Source: Agrobacterium rosae | Lineage (GTDB): Bacteria; Pseudomonadota; Alphaproteobacteria; Rhizobiales; Rhizobiaceae | Assembly (NCBI RefSeq): GCF_002915175.1 | Contig: NZ_NXEJ01000001.1 | Location: 390,143 to 454,142 of the forward strand | Length of the DNA stretch: 64,000 nt | Direction of reading: 5' to 3' | In this document: in pieces, positions 1-7,413 of the stretch | Numbering within the stretch: the stretch's first letter is position 1 | Layout: each line of letters opens with the position of its first letter | Notes under the pieces: model-generated | Databases searched by the model: none | Told to the model about the DNA's origin: nothing | The model's input: the letters and a program-made list of their open reading frames with translations, nothing else | Position numbers and translations under genes: made by a program

Positions 1-198
1 AAGCCGCCGAAAATATTTATTCGTTTAAATTTTGGAATTGTAATTTCGCGGAAACTACGGAAGTTTTCGACTTTGACAGATTGGAAATAGAATTTAGTTG
101 ACATAGAATTGCGCTCGCCTGTTTTGCAAATGCGTATCACGTTGCGTGCAATTTGCAACTGAGGTTAGAAGAATGCCTCCGGTAAAAGAGTGTTTTAG

Positions 199-465
199 AT
201 GAATGCGGTGGAGCAGCTTGTCAGAGCGATAATTCAGGCTAATAGCCCAGCTCACACAATAGCAGAAGACGAGTTCCTTGCGATTGTACGCAGTCATGGG
301 TTTCAGCTTTGTGGTGCGCAGCCAGTTGGATGGGCGGCACAGACCAATGTCGAAGCTGTCTGCCGAGGTTGCGGGGTGATAGGAATCGGCTCTACCCAAG
401 GTGAGGTCGTGTATGACGGTGAAACGTGGCTCAACGCCGATAAGCCGTTGTACTGCTCAATCTGA
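199..465 (+). CDS. hypothetical protein, 88 aa
   Basis: Unrecognised small soluble protein. The N-terminal half (MNAVEQLVRAIIQ...) looks helical. The C-terminal half has a CRGCG cysteine cluster and a GEVVYDG stretch. A nine-codon reading frame beginning at 172 ends directly before its ATG, so it could be coupled to a leader peptide, but no strong ribosome site is visible. It lies at the left edge of the accessory region with no clear operon partner. It may be a minor island gene; coding potential is only moderately supported. Confidence 0.4.
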   Translation: MNAVEQLVRAIIQANSPAHTIAEDEFLAIVRSHGFQLCGAQPVGWAAQTNVEAVCRGCGVIGIGSTQGEVVYDGETWLNADKPLYCSI

Positions 466-526
466 ACAGAAAACACTCGGCGCTTCCTATATGCTTCCTT
501 TAGGAAATATCCTCAGAGCTAGATAA

Positions 527-751
527 CGCTGGAACCCCTGCGAAATATGGCGCACCATTAATGACATAAAAGCGAACCCCGAGCAATTCTGGAGTTTTTC
601 TATTAATAAACAATCGCTTAACGAGGACGCACGAATACGAAAAGCCGTTACACTCAAAGCTGCCGGTCACACACATGCGTCGATAGCCGAGGCCCTGGAT
701 GTGTCTTTATCGACCGTGAAACGGTATACCCGAACGGTCAGAGGATCGTAG
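527..751 (+). pseudogene. HTH-domain gene remnant (resolvase/transposase-type helix-turn-helix)
   Basis: One frame stays open for 74 codons and ends in a convincing HTH (KAAGHTHASIAEALDVSLST followed by VKRYTRTVRG). The pattern AGxxxxxIAEALxVSxSTVKRY is typical of the C-terminal HTH of site-specific recombinases or IS transposases. No ATG, GTG or TTG precedes the domain in frame, so this is probably the 3' end of a decayed gene. It fits a region assembled from mobile elements. Confidence 0.45.
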
Positions 752-831
752 TGATGATGTAGATGCGTCTTCTACTGGAGCCAAATACAGCATTGAGGCG
801 TTAAATCATTCGTTTATCTGTAATTTAGCTG

Positions 832-1323
832 CTACGGAAGCACGTTATTGATCCAGCGTGCCCCTGCGCCGTGGGAAGACGTTCCCTTCGTTACTTCGAT
901 ATTTAGATCGCGAAGACAAAGCTCGATTTTTGCTAGTGTCTCCAAGTTAATCGACTTCAATTCTCCCCGCTCAAACAACGCAATAAATTTTCGGCCGACC
1001 TGAGCTTGCTCGGCCAATTTGTCCTGGGAAAGGTCGGCCAGCCCCCGCGCAGCGCGAAAGGCTTGTCCTTCAAACGGGTCTGTCGTCAGTGGTGACCTCC
1101 ATCTAATTCCAGCACCGTGACCCTCTCCCGGATCAACAAATTCAACTCCGTGTACCTCGTAATAAGCCTTTACTGCCAAGGCCGCGCTCGGCAGTCGTTG
1201 CCGCGTGCCGTTCTCCAAAGTGATCAGAAATCGGCTAGATAGCTTGCACGACGTCTCCACGTGGCTTTGGCTATAACCAAGCAAAAAGCGAGCAGCTCGC
1301 AAAAGGGCCGGAAGTGATTGCAT
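832..1323 (-). CDS. transcriptional regulator with two tandem Xre-like HTH repeats
   Basis: A 163-aa protein built of two related halves. Residues about 3-75 and 85-157 each carry an Xre-like helical unit (LRAARFLLGYSQSHVETSC; FRAARGLADLSQDKLAEQA) followed by a linker. Each half ends in the same signature, HGAGIRW at 69-75 and HGAGARW at 151-157. The second half is the better HTH; the first is diverged. The gene is transcribed away from the FtsH-like protease operon that starts at 1466, and a set of phased TCGA repeats lies between them, so it probably controls that operon and itself. This is an intramolecular duplication, which would let a monomer act like a dimer; that last point is inference. 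Confidence 0.75.
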   Translation of the reverse strand: MQSLPALLRAARFLLGYSQSHVETSCKLSSRFLITLENGTRQRLPSAALAVKAYYEVHGVEFVDPGEGHGAGIRWRSPLTTDPFEGQAFRAARGLADLSQDKLAEQAQVGRKFIALFERGELKSINLETLAKIELCLRDLNIEVTKGTSSHGAGARWINNVLP

Positions 1324-1370
1324 TCCTTCAGAAAATCGCTGGAGCTTGAAATGTCAACATAGTCTCATTC

Positions 1371-1416
1371 TCGATCCTTTTTATGAGTTTTCGATCTTTT
1401 TCTTTGCATTTCGACC
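1371..1416. promoter_or_regulatory. 20-bp-phased TCGA direct repeats in divergent promoter region
   Basis: TCGATCCTTTT starts at 1371, TCGATCTTTTT at 1391 and TCGACC at 1411, so the repeats are exactly 20 bp apart, two helical turns. They sit between the tandem-HTH regulator (start 1323) and the operon beginning at 1466. Direct repeats on one DNA face suit a regulator made of two HTH units, so this is a candidate operator; binding is not shown. Confidence 0.45.
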
Positions 1417-1465
1417 GCGAATCGGTGCTCTTGGTCGCATGGAAGGCGAATCGTGAGGACATTCA

Positions 1466-1633
1466 ATGATCGAAACACTCTTCAAGTCTGAACCAAAAAC
1501 TCCTTGGAACGCTCCGTTGGATGGTAAAGGCAAGCAATCGGCTTTGGCTTTCGCGTCCCGTTGGGCTGACTCAATAGGCCAAGTACCGGCTAGAGTTTCT
1601 TCGCTGCCGTTTGCGTGGGGAGAAATGCAATGA
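1466..1633 (+). CDS. small protein, first gene of FtsH-like protease operon (55 aa)
   Basis: Starts with ATG at 1466 after a good Shine-Dalgarno (GTGAGGAC, 1453-1460). It ends at TGA 1631-1633, which overlaps the next start codon as ATGA. The sequence begins MIETLFKSEPKTPWNAP and contains SALAFASRWADSIGQVPA. There is no membrane segment or known domain. Coupling to the next two genes makes it likely to be a real component, perhaps an adaptor or antagonist of the protease; its function is unknown. Confidence 0.6.
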   Translation: MIETLFKSEPKTPWNAPLDGKGKQSALAFASRWADSIGQVPARVSSLPFAWGEMQ

Positions 1634-1956
1634 CAGCACCCGACAAAGCGGCTGATCGAACCGAATTGACTGATCTGGCCACTAAATTGCGAGACCTAGC
1701 ATTTGCGCTTGATGAACTGAATTCTGTCGGAGCCGAGGGAATCGAGGCTAGTGTCTCTATTTCCGAATGGACGTATGCGAAGCGGGTGGTGCCTGTCCTC
1801 GTAGGTAAGATGATGGGCCACCCTTTGATCAAAAACGGCAATATCGGCGCAACGACAGAGATTTTTTATATTGATCCGGTCGCTGGTTTGGCACGTTCTT
1901 TCAATAGGTGGTACCGACTGGGGCCCGCCTTGTCCGATCAATCGGTGCTGCAATGA
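1630..1956 (+). CDS. hypothetical protein, second gene of FtsH-like protease operon (108 aa)
   Basis: The start is the ATG of an ATGA overlap with the preceding 55-aa gene, and its own TGA overlaps the protease start in the same way (1953-1956). The N-terminus is a charged helix (RTELTDLATKLRDLAFALDELN). The C-terminus carries GHPLIKNGNIG and ends SFNRWYRLG before a short tail, a pattern I associate weakly with small rhizobial proteins of the DUF6634 kind. No catalytic motif is visible. Strict coupling suggests stoichiometric production with the AAA+ protease, as a substrate-recognition partner or regulator; that is inference. Confidence 0.65.
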   Translation: MTAPDKAADRTELTDLATKLRDLAFALDELNSVGAEGIEASVSISEWTYAKRVVPVLVGKMMGHPLIKNGNIGATTEIFYIDPVAGLARSFNRWYRLGPALSDQSVLQ

Positions 1957-3983
1957 GCGAGAGGCATGGTTATCGGGTCGACGAGTTCGTCGATGCTTTG
2001 CGATCAGTGGCAGAAGCCCAGCGAGAACTCAATCGTTTGCTTAGAAAAAGTCCTCAACGTCTGCGTAGCAGACGAGGCAGGGAATTGTTGGATAAAAGCC
2101 CACATGAATTCCTTGCATATTGTGCTCTAGTCCGCATTTTAAAGCGGCAATATGAGTTTCTCTCGAAGGCTGGCGGTGTCCTTATTGTACGAGTGCCGAG
2201 GCATTGGCCATTGGACGATTTCGAAGCCTTGGCAGACATCTGTTTCGGGACAGTGAAAAATAGGGACACACTTGATTTCAGCGTATGCTGTCACGGCCCC
2301 AAGAACCGAAAGGGAAAATGGGAATTCCAGCCGCAACGATACCTCTCCGCACCAAGAACGGTCGTATTCGTCCCGAACGGGACCGAGCTGCATCCGGAAT
2401 TCGAGACGGCGGCGGACTGGACAGTCGACCTGGAGGTTTTCGATGGCCGATGTGTTGCTAGTCTTTGTAGGTTTCTGGGAAATGGAGAGCTTTCTGACGA
2501 TGACAGGGAATTCCTTCAGCATCAGGACGTCGGCCTGATCGACAGTACATTCCGTCGCGGTAGGTTAGCAGAACGGGCTATCGGGCGGCTTAGGAAACTC
2601 GCATCGCAAGCGGCTAACAACAAACAAATCGTTCCTTTGTCGTCATTTGGTGCTGCGGGCGAATGGGCACAGCGCCTGAAGCGCGATCTTGCGCTTTGGA
2701 GGGAAGGAGTTCTCCACTGGAGCGAGGTCGACAAAGGAATTCTGCTCTATGGACCTCCTGGAACCGGCAAGACGACATTTGCGAAATCGTTAGCCGTCGA
2801 GTGCGATGCCCACTTTATCGCGTCCTCACTCGGTCAATGGCAGAGTTCAGGGCACATGGGCGACCTGCTCAAAGCGATGTACGCGACTTTTGCGGAGGCA
2901 AAGGCGTCTGCTCCCTCGATTTTGTTGGTGGACGAGTTCGATTCTTTTGGACATCGGGCAAAGCTTTCCGGTGACAATGCGCAGTACACGTTGGAAGTCA
3001 TCAACGCGATGCTTGAAGCAGTGGACGGCGCTACCGGCCGTGAAGGTGTAATCATCGTGGCGGCGAGCAATCTTCCTGAGAGAATTGACCCGGCTTTCCT
3101 TCGTCCCGGGCGTCTGGAAAGACACATCGAGTTGTCGAAGCCGGATATCGCAGGGCGAGAGGCAATACTTACAAACTATTTGCCCGAATTCTCTGGGAAC
3201 GGTGCCTTGAAAGAGGTCGCGAGGAACTTGAACGGCAAAAGCGGTGCCGATCTTGAGTACATCGCCCGTCAAGTCCGGCAGCGTGCACGAGACGAAAGCC
3301 GACCACTTAAGATCGCAGACCTTGTCGAATTGGTGCCGGTCTTCACTCCATTAAAGCCAAATGAATTATGGCGAATATGCCTTCACGAAGCAGGCCACGC
3401 CGTTCTCGCGAAGGTTTTCGACATCGGACTTATCACCTCGGTCGAAATCTACACGGATGACCATCGCGCCGACCAGGACGATGACGTTCACGGTCGAACA
3501 ATGATATTCGCCCCGCAGGTCACATTGCACACCGAGAGTTCCTATCGTGCGGAGATCGCCATGAAGCTTGCTGGTCTTGCGGCCGAGGAAGTCTTCATCG
3601 GAGACCGATCAACGGCTTCCGGCGGCCTGGAGAAAGGCGACCTTGTCGAAGCAACCGAATTGGCGGTCCGGATGGTTGGTATGTTCGGAATGGGCAACAC
3701 ATTGCACGTCTTGCCGGTCCGTTTCCTCGACACCAAAGATGCAGCACTGTTTCAAAAATATCCGTTCATTCAGCAAGAGATCGATGACATTTTGCAGTCC
3801 GCATTGAAAGAAGCACGTAAAACCCTTGCAGAACATAAGGATGTCGTCCTCTCTTTGGCCGAAACTCTGAGACAGAAGCGCAATGTCTCCGGGCATGAGT
3901 TGGACGATCTCCTCCGTCCCCTGACTTCCGGCATCCCTCGTACAGTTTTCACCGGGGACCATGACCTAAACCACGCCCCCTGA
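1953..3983 (+). CDS. soluble FtsH-like AAA+ ATPase with M41 metalloprotease domain
   Basis: A 676-aa ATP-dependent protease. The N-terminal ~230 residues are of unknown type. The AAA+ domain has Walker A GPPGTGKTT near residue 267, Walker B LLVDEFD near 327 and the second region of homology DPAFLRPGR near 380. The peptidase M41 domain has zinc motif HEAGH near 478 and the likely third ligand Asp near 563 (GDLVEATELA, matching FtsH NDIxKATELA). Unlike housekeeping FtsH it has no transmembrane segments, so it should be cytosolic. The start at 1953 is chosen over an in-frame upstream ATG at 1908 because it forms an ATGA overlap. It is the last gene of a three-gene operon in a defence-rich island. 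A proteolytic effector or quality-control role is inferred. Confidence 0.85.
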   Translation: MSERHGYRVDEFVDALRSVAEAQRELNRLLRKSPQRLRSRRGRELLDKSPHEFLAYCALVRILKRQYEFLSKAGGVLIVRVPRHWPLDDFEALADICFGTVKNRDTLDFSVCCHGPKNRKGKWEFQPQRYLSAPRTVVFVPNGTELHPEFETAADWTVDLEVFDGRCVASLCRFLGNGELSDDDREFLQHQDVGLIDSTFRRGRLAERAIGRLRKLASQAANNKQIVPLSSFGAAGEWAQRLKRDLALWREGVLHWSEVDKGILLYGPPGTGKTTFAKSLAVECDAHFIASSLGQWQSSGHMGDLLKAMYATFAEAKASAPSILLVDEFDSFGHRAKLSGDNAQYTLEVINAMLEAVDGATGREGVIIVAASNLPERIDPAFLRPGRLERHIELSKPDIAGREAILTNYLPEFSGNGALKEVARNLNGKSGADLEYIARQVRQRARDESRPLKIADLVELVPVFTPLKPNELWRICLHEAGHAVLAKVFDIGLITSVEIYTDDHRADQDDDVHGRTMIFAPQVTLHTESSYRAEIAMKLAGLAAEEVFIGDRSTASGGLEKGDLVEATELAVRMVGMFGMGNTLHVLPVRFLDTKDAALFQKYPFIQQEIDDILQSALKEARKTLAEHKDVVLSLAETLRQKRNVSGHELDDLLRPLTSGIPRTVFTGDHDLNHAP

Positions 3984-4141
3984 CACCGTAGCAAGCTGAC
4001 GGCCAGCCTTCGTGCAAGGCAGGTGCACAACCACCACGAGGCGCACGGACACCCGGTTGTGCAAACATCTCTAAGTATAACCTCGCCTCTTTCAACCAGC
4101 GCAGACGCATGATACCTAATTTACAACGGTGGGGTGATTCC

Positions 4142-4315
4142 ATGGACCTGATAAAACAATACATTGACTTGTTGTCCGCAGCGATTGGCTTCCTGCTCGG
4201 ATGTGGCATTACCTTGACCGTCCAGCGCTTACGGCTTGGAAGGAACGCAAATTTCTCAGATCAACGCGGCAGCCATGTCGGTGGCGACCAGGCTGGGCGT
4301 GATCTGAAGAAATAA
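4142..4315 (+). CDS. small single-pass membrane protein with GDQAGRD motif (ABC-3C-associated)
   Basis: A 57-aa protein. ATG at 4142 follows GTGGGGTG at a suitable distance, a better start than the in-frame ATG at 4109. Residues about 8-25 (LSAAIGFLLGCGITLTV) form one membrane helix, followed by basic residues. The tail reads SHVGGDQAGRD. The same GDQ-x-GRD motif recurs at the N-terminus of the next protein, which begins three bases downstream, so the two probably interact. It likely anchors or senses for the adjoining ABC-three-component system. Confidence 0.6.
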   Translation: MDLIKQYIDLLSAAIGFLLGCGITLTVQRLRLGRNANFSDQRGSHVGGDQAGRDLKK

Positions 4316-4318
4316 CGA

Positions 4319-4885
4319 ATGGAAACAACTCTATCTAATCAGTCGAGATCGATAGTTCATGGCGATCAGGGTGGCCGCGATGTCATTAAGAACTATTATT
4401 CAGTTAGCTCATCGCAAGTTGCAGGCTGGCTAAAGCGCCTTGAAAGCCAGATTGAATCTCAGAACAAGGATGCTCGCGACAAGTTCGTGCAGAGCCTGCA
4501 GTTCTTTGTTGATCGCCGAGATGAGGCTGATGTCGTTGGCTTGAAAGATAAAATTGAAAAATCAACTTTTAAGATAGATTATTATTCCGCACTGAAGAAA
4601 AAGGAAGAGTTCTCGAAGCTGCTTATGAAGTATCAGGAATTTAGTTCCGCTCAAGAGCTTTTTGCTTACTTTCTGTCGATAATACATGATGTTTTTGATG
4701 AGAAAATATGTCCGATTATTGGAGAGTTGTCATATTTAGATATGCAAAAAATCGTCGATAATCAAATAATCGATAAAATATTCAATGAGATAGGTGACGG
4801 CAGCGATATGTTGCTGATCAATCGTAATCACGTCCGGGGAATGATCTATTGGCTGGCCGATAAATGCTACGTCAGGTGGCACTGA
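4319..4885 (+). CDS. probable ABC-three-component system effector/sensor protein
   Basis: A 188-aa protein. The N-terminus carries IVHGDQGGRDVIKNYY, the GDxxGRD-type motif found at the head of conflict-system proteins. The rest is helical and charged (LKRLESQIESQNKDARDKF, DVVGLKDKIEKSTF), with no recognisable catalytic site. The coding sequence is distinctly AT-rich compared with its neighbours. Its TGA overlaps the next ATG (TGATG, 4883-4887). Its position ahead of a middle component and an SMC-like ATPase matches ABC-3C systems described by Aravind and colleagues. The exact effector class is not identifiable by eye. Confidence 0.55.
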   Translation: METTLSNQSRSIVHGDQGGRDVIKNYYSVSSSQVAGWLKRLESQIESQNKDARDKFVQSLQFFVDRRDEADVVGLKDKIEKSTFKIDYYSALKKKEEFSKLLMKYQEFSSAQELFAYFLSIIHDVFDEKICPIIGELSYLDMQKIVDNQIIDKIFNEIGDGSDMLLINRNHVRGMIYWLADKCYVRWH

Positions 4886-5415
4886 TGTATATTTCTTACA
4901 GCGCTGCTCAAGACCCATTCCACGCTGTATTTCGAGCGTTCTGCCTTTTAGATGGCAATCGGAAGTCGAGTTACGAGCTTGAACGCCTTCTCATGTACGA
5001 CTTCTTCGTTTGCTTCCCTTGGATGGTCTCCGAGATTGAGGGGGTAAAAAAGATTACAGGCTTCATAAAAGAGCTGAACCGTACAGGCCGCTTATATCCT
5101 CAAAACGCCTACGAGCAAATTCCAGAAAAACGCATAATGTTCAAGCGAATGCGCCCGGCGCAAATGGCCGCCATAAATAGTATCTGTTCCTTTGGATACC
5201 TGTCCCCGTCTGCTCTTCGAGACGACAGGGTCGAGCGGACCGACAAGCCGGTTCCGGAAAAGCTTGCCGAAAACGTCCGCCAATATGTCGCGGCCAACGA
5301 CGTTCTATTTAACTTCATAGGAAATTTTTTGGATTTGCTGCCCTTAACAGGGGCTATGGGTTTGAAAGCCAAAACTGGATTGGAAGAGTTCCGCTATGAC
5401 TATATTCCATCCTAA
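4885..5415 (+). CDS. ABC-three-component system middle component
   Basis: A 176-aa protein. The start at 4885 overlaps the previous stop and has AGGTGG upstream. It overlaps the following ATPase gene by 20 bases. Sequence such as DPFHAVFRAFCLLDGNRKSSYELERLLMYDFFVCFPW and a C-terminal FNFIGNFLDLLPLTGAMGLKAKTGL fits the small helical middle components that bridge the ABC ATPase and effector in ABC-3C conflict systems. That assignment rests mainly on size, order and general resemblance. No enzymatic motif is seen. Confidence 0.6.
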   Translation: MYISYSAAQDPFHAVFRAFCLLDGNRKSSYELERLLMYDFFVCFPWMVSEIEGVKKITGFIKELNRTGRLYPQNAYEQIPEKRIMFKRMRPAQMAAINSICSFGYLSPSALRDDRVERTDKPVPEKLAENVRQYVAANDVLFNFIGNFLDLLPLTGAMGLKAKTGLEEFRYDYIPS

Positions 5416-7309
5416 TCTCAGAGTGGACCGCCTGGTCGTTTTTGGACGAGGAGAGCGCGTTTTTGACGAAAGGTTCCACTCCGGCCTGAATATTATTCGG
5501 GGAGAAAACTCTTCTGGAAAATCAACTATTATGGATTTTCTGTTTTACGGCTTAGGCGGTGACCTATTCGACTGGCGCGAGATCGCGTTGAACTGCGAAA
5601 GCATTTTTCTCCAAGCTTCTGTCAACGAAAAGGCAATTACTCTTTCGCGGGAAATCGTCGCGCAGCCCGTGCGGCCAATGCGGATTTACATCGGTGAAAT
5701 GGAAGACGCGCTCGGCTCTGCTGCAGACGGATGGGAAGTGTTTCCCTATTCTCGTGGTAGCAAGGACAGCTTTTCCCAAGTGCTGTTTCGATTCCTCGGC
5801 CTTCCCGAGGTGCAGACTGGTGAAAGCCAGAGCAAGATCACGATGAACCAAATCTTGCGGCTCCTGTACGCAGATCAAATAAGCCCCATTGATAGAATCT
5901 TTCGGCTGCAGCAATTTGATGACGCCGTCACTCGGCAGACAGTTGGCGATCTGCTTTGCGGTGCGTTCAGCGACAAGTTTTACCGCGCCGTAATAAGGTC
6001 TAGCGAAGCATCTAAAGAACTCGCCGAGGTGGTTACGAAGATTCGCTCCACCATCGCCGCGCACTCACGCGGCCGTACACCTCTGACGAGGGAATGGTTG
6101 GAGGCCGAAACCGTTACAATCAATGAGGCTCTAAGCGCCAAAAATGCCGAAATCGAAAGGTTAGAAAACGATATTTTTCATGCTCAGTTTGATGATCGAT
6201 TGACGCTGAATGATCAGGAAGAAACCTATAAACGCATAGTTCAGTTGCAAGCTGAAATCGCTTCAATCGAAGAAGACTTGAACACTAAGAGCTTAGAGCA
6301 AGCCGACTCCGCTCAGTTTATAAGCGCCATTGATGGTCGACTGTTTCAGCTACAGAATTCGTACGCCGTTATAGAAGAATTTGACCGATTGGATTTTCAG
6401 TTTTGCCCATCATGTTTGGAGCCGGTGGAGGCCCATGGTGTAGAGGGAGCGTGCACCCTTTGCAAAGAGCCGTTCGACAAGTCTCGAACGCGGTCGCGCT
6501 CACTGAAACTCATCAACGAATTTTCACGGCAACGAGAGCAGTCCCTAGAACTGCAGAACATGCGCGACGTGGAAATCCGCGAACTTCGGTCAAAGTTGGC
6601 TAGCGTCAAGGAGTTGTGGGCTCAGGCAAACCGCCATTATAGCGTTTCCGTCAAAACGCCTACGACCGAAATCCGCGCCAATCTCCGAAGGCTCAATCGA
6701 GAAGCTGGTTACCTCATTAAGCAGTTGGAAGAGCTTGCCGGGAAGAGTGAGGTCATTTCGCAGATCGAGCAGCTAAGTACGGAGAGAGAAACCCTTCAAC
6801 AGGAGCTGGATTTATTAAAGGCGGTAATCGAGAACGAAAACACCCGCACACGCGAGAGAGTTTCAGCGGCCCGCCAAAAAATTGAGGCAATAACGATAGA
6901 ATTCCTGAAGGCTGATCTCTCCCGTCAGAGCACATTCGATAACGCTAGGAGTGTCGATTTCGAATTCGACGGCAATCGGATCGCTGTCAATGGAGACAGT
7001 TTCTTTTCCGCAAGTTCGATGGTGTATTTAAAAAATAGCTTCCTGGCAGCCTTTTTGTACGCTGCCGCAAACGATCCGCTTTTCTCACATCCGCGTATTT
7101 TAATTATGGACACCATTGAGGACAAGGGAATGGAACCTGGGCGCAGTAAAAACTTCCAGAAACTACTCAGGGATATGTCGGATATAGCAAAATCCGAGCA
7201 CCAGATAATTATCGCTACGTCAATGATCGCAGAAGAGCTAAATGACCCGAAATATACAGTCGGAGAATACTACACTCATACCAATCGCACACTGAAGGTC
7301 CGTGCGTAG
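5396..7309 (+). CDS. ABC-three-component system SMC/Rad50-like ATPase
   Basis: A 637-aa ABC-type ATPase. Walker A is GENSSGKST (residues about 36-44). A long coiled coil occupies the middle, interrupted near residue 335-360 by a zinc-hook-like tetracysteine (CPSC...CTLC). The C-terminal ABC half has a signature-like SASSMVYLKNS and a Walker B-like ILIMDTIEDKGME. This architecture belongs to the Rad50/SMC-like ATPases of ABC-3C systems. GGAAGAG precedes the ATG, which lies inside the upstream gene, so expression is coupled. It probably senses invading nucleic acid or DNA ends and transmits ATP-driven changes to the effector via the middle component. Confidence 0.75.
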   Translation: MTIFHPNLRVDRLVVFGRGERVFDERFHSGLNIIRGENSSGKSTIMDFLFYGLGGDLFDWREIALNCESIFLQASVNEKAITLSREIVAQPVRPMRIYIGEMEDALGSAADGWEVFPYSRGSKDSFSQVLFRFLGLPEVQTGESQSKITMNQILRLLYADQISPIDRIFRLQQFDDAVTRQTVGDLLCGAFSDKFYRAVIRSSEASKELAEVVTKIRSTIAAHSRGRTPLTREWLEAETVTINEALSAKNAEIERLENDIFHAQFDDRLTLNDQEETYKRIVQLQAEIASIEEDLNTKSLEQADSAQFISAIDGRLFQLQNSYAVIEEFDRLDFQFCPSCLEPVEAHGVEGACTLCKEPFDKSRTRSRSLKLINEFSRQREQSLELQNMRDVEIRELRSKLASVKELWAQANRHYSVSVKTPTTEIRANLRRLNREAGYLIKQLEELAGKSEVISQIEQLSTERETLQQELDLLKAVIENENTRTRERVSAARQKIEAITIEFLKADLSRQSTFDNARSVDFEFDGNRIAVNGDSFFSASSMVYLKNSFLAAFLYAAANDPLFSHPRILIMDTIEDKGMEPGRSKNFQKLLRDMSDIAKSEHQIIIATSMIAEELNDPKYTVGEYYTHTNRTLKVRA

Positions 7310-7413
7310 GCATGAATTTCTTATAGATAATTTAGAGCCTCCTATGCGATTGAGCAACCTGAATGTCGGGAAATTCAGCATTTGACAACTGACGAGTCGC
7401 AGGTGCCTGGTCG

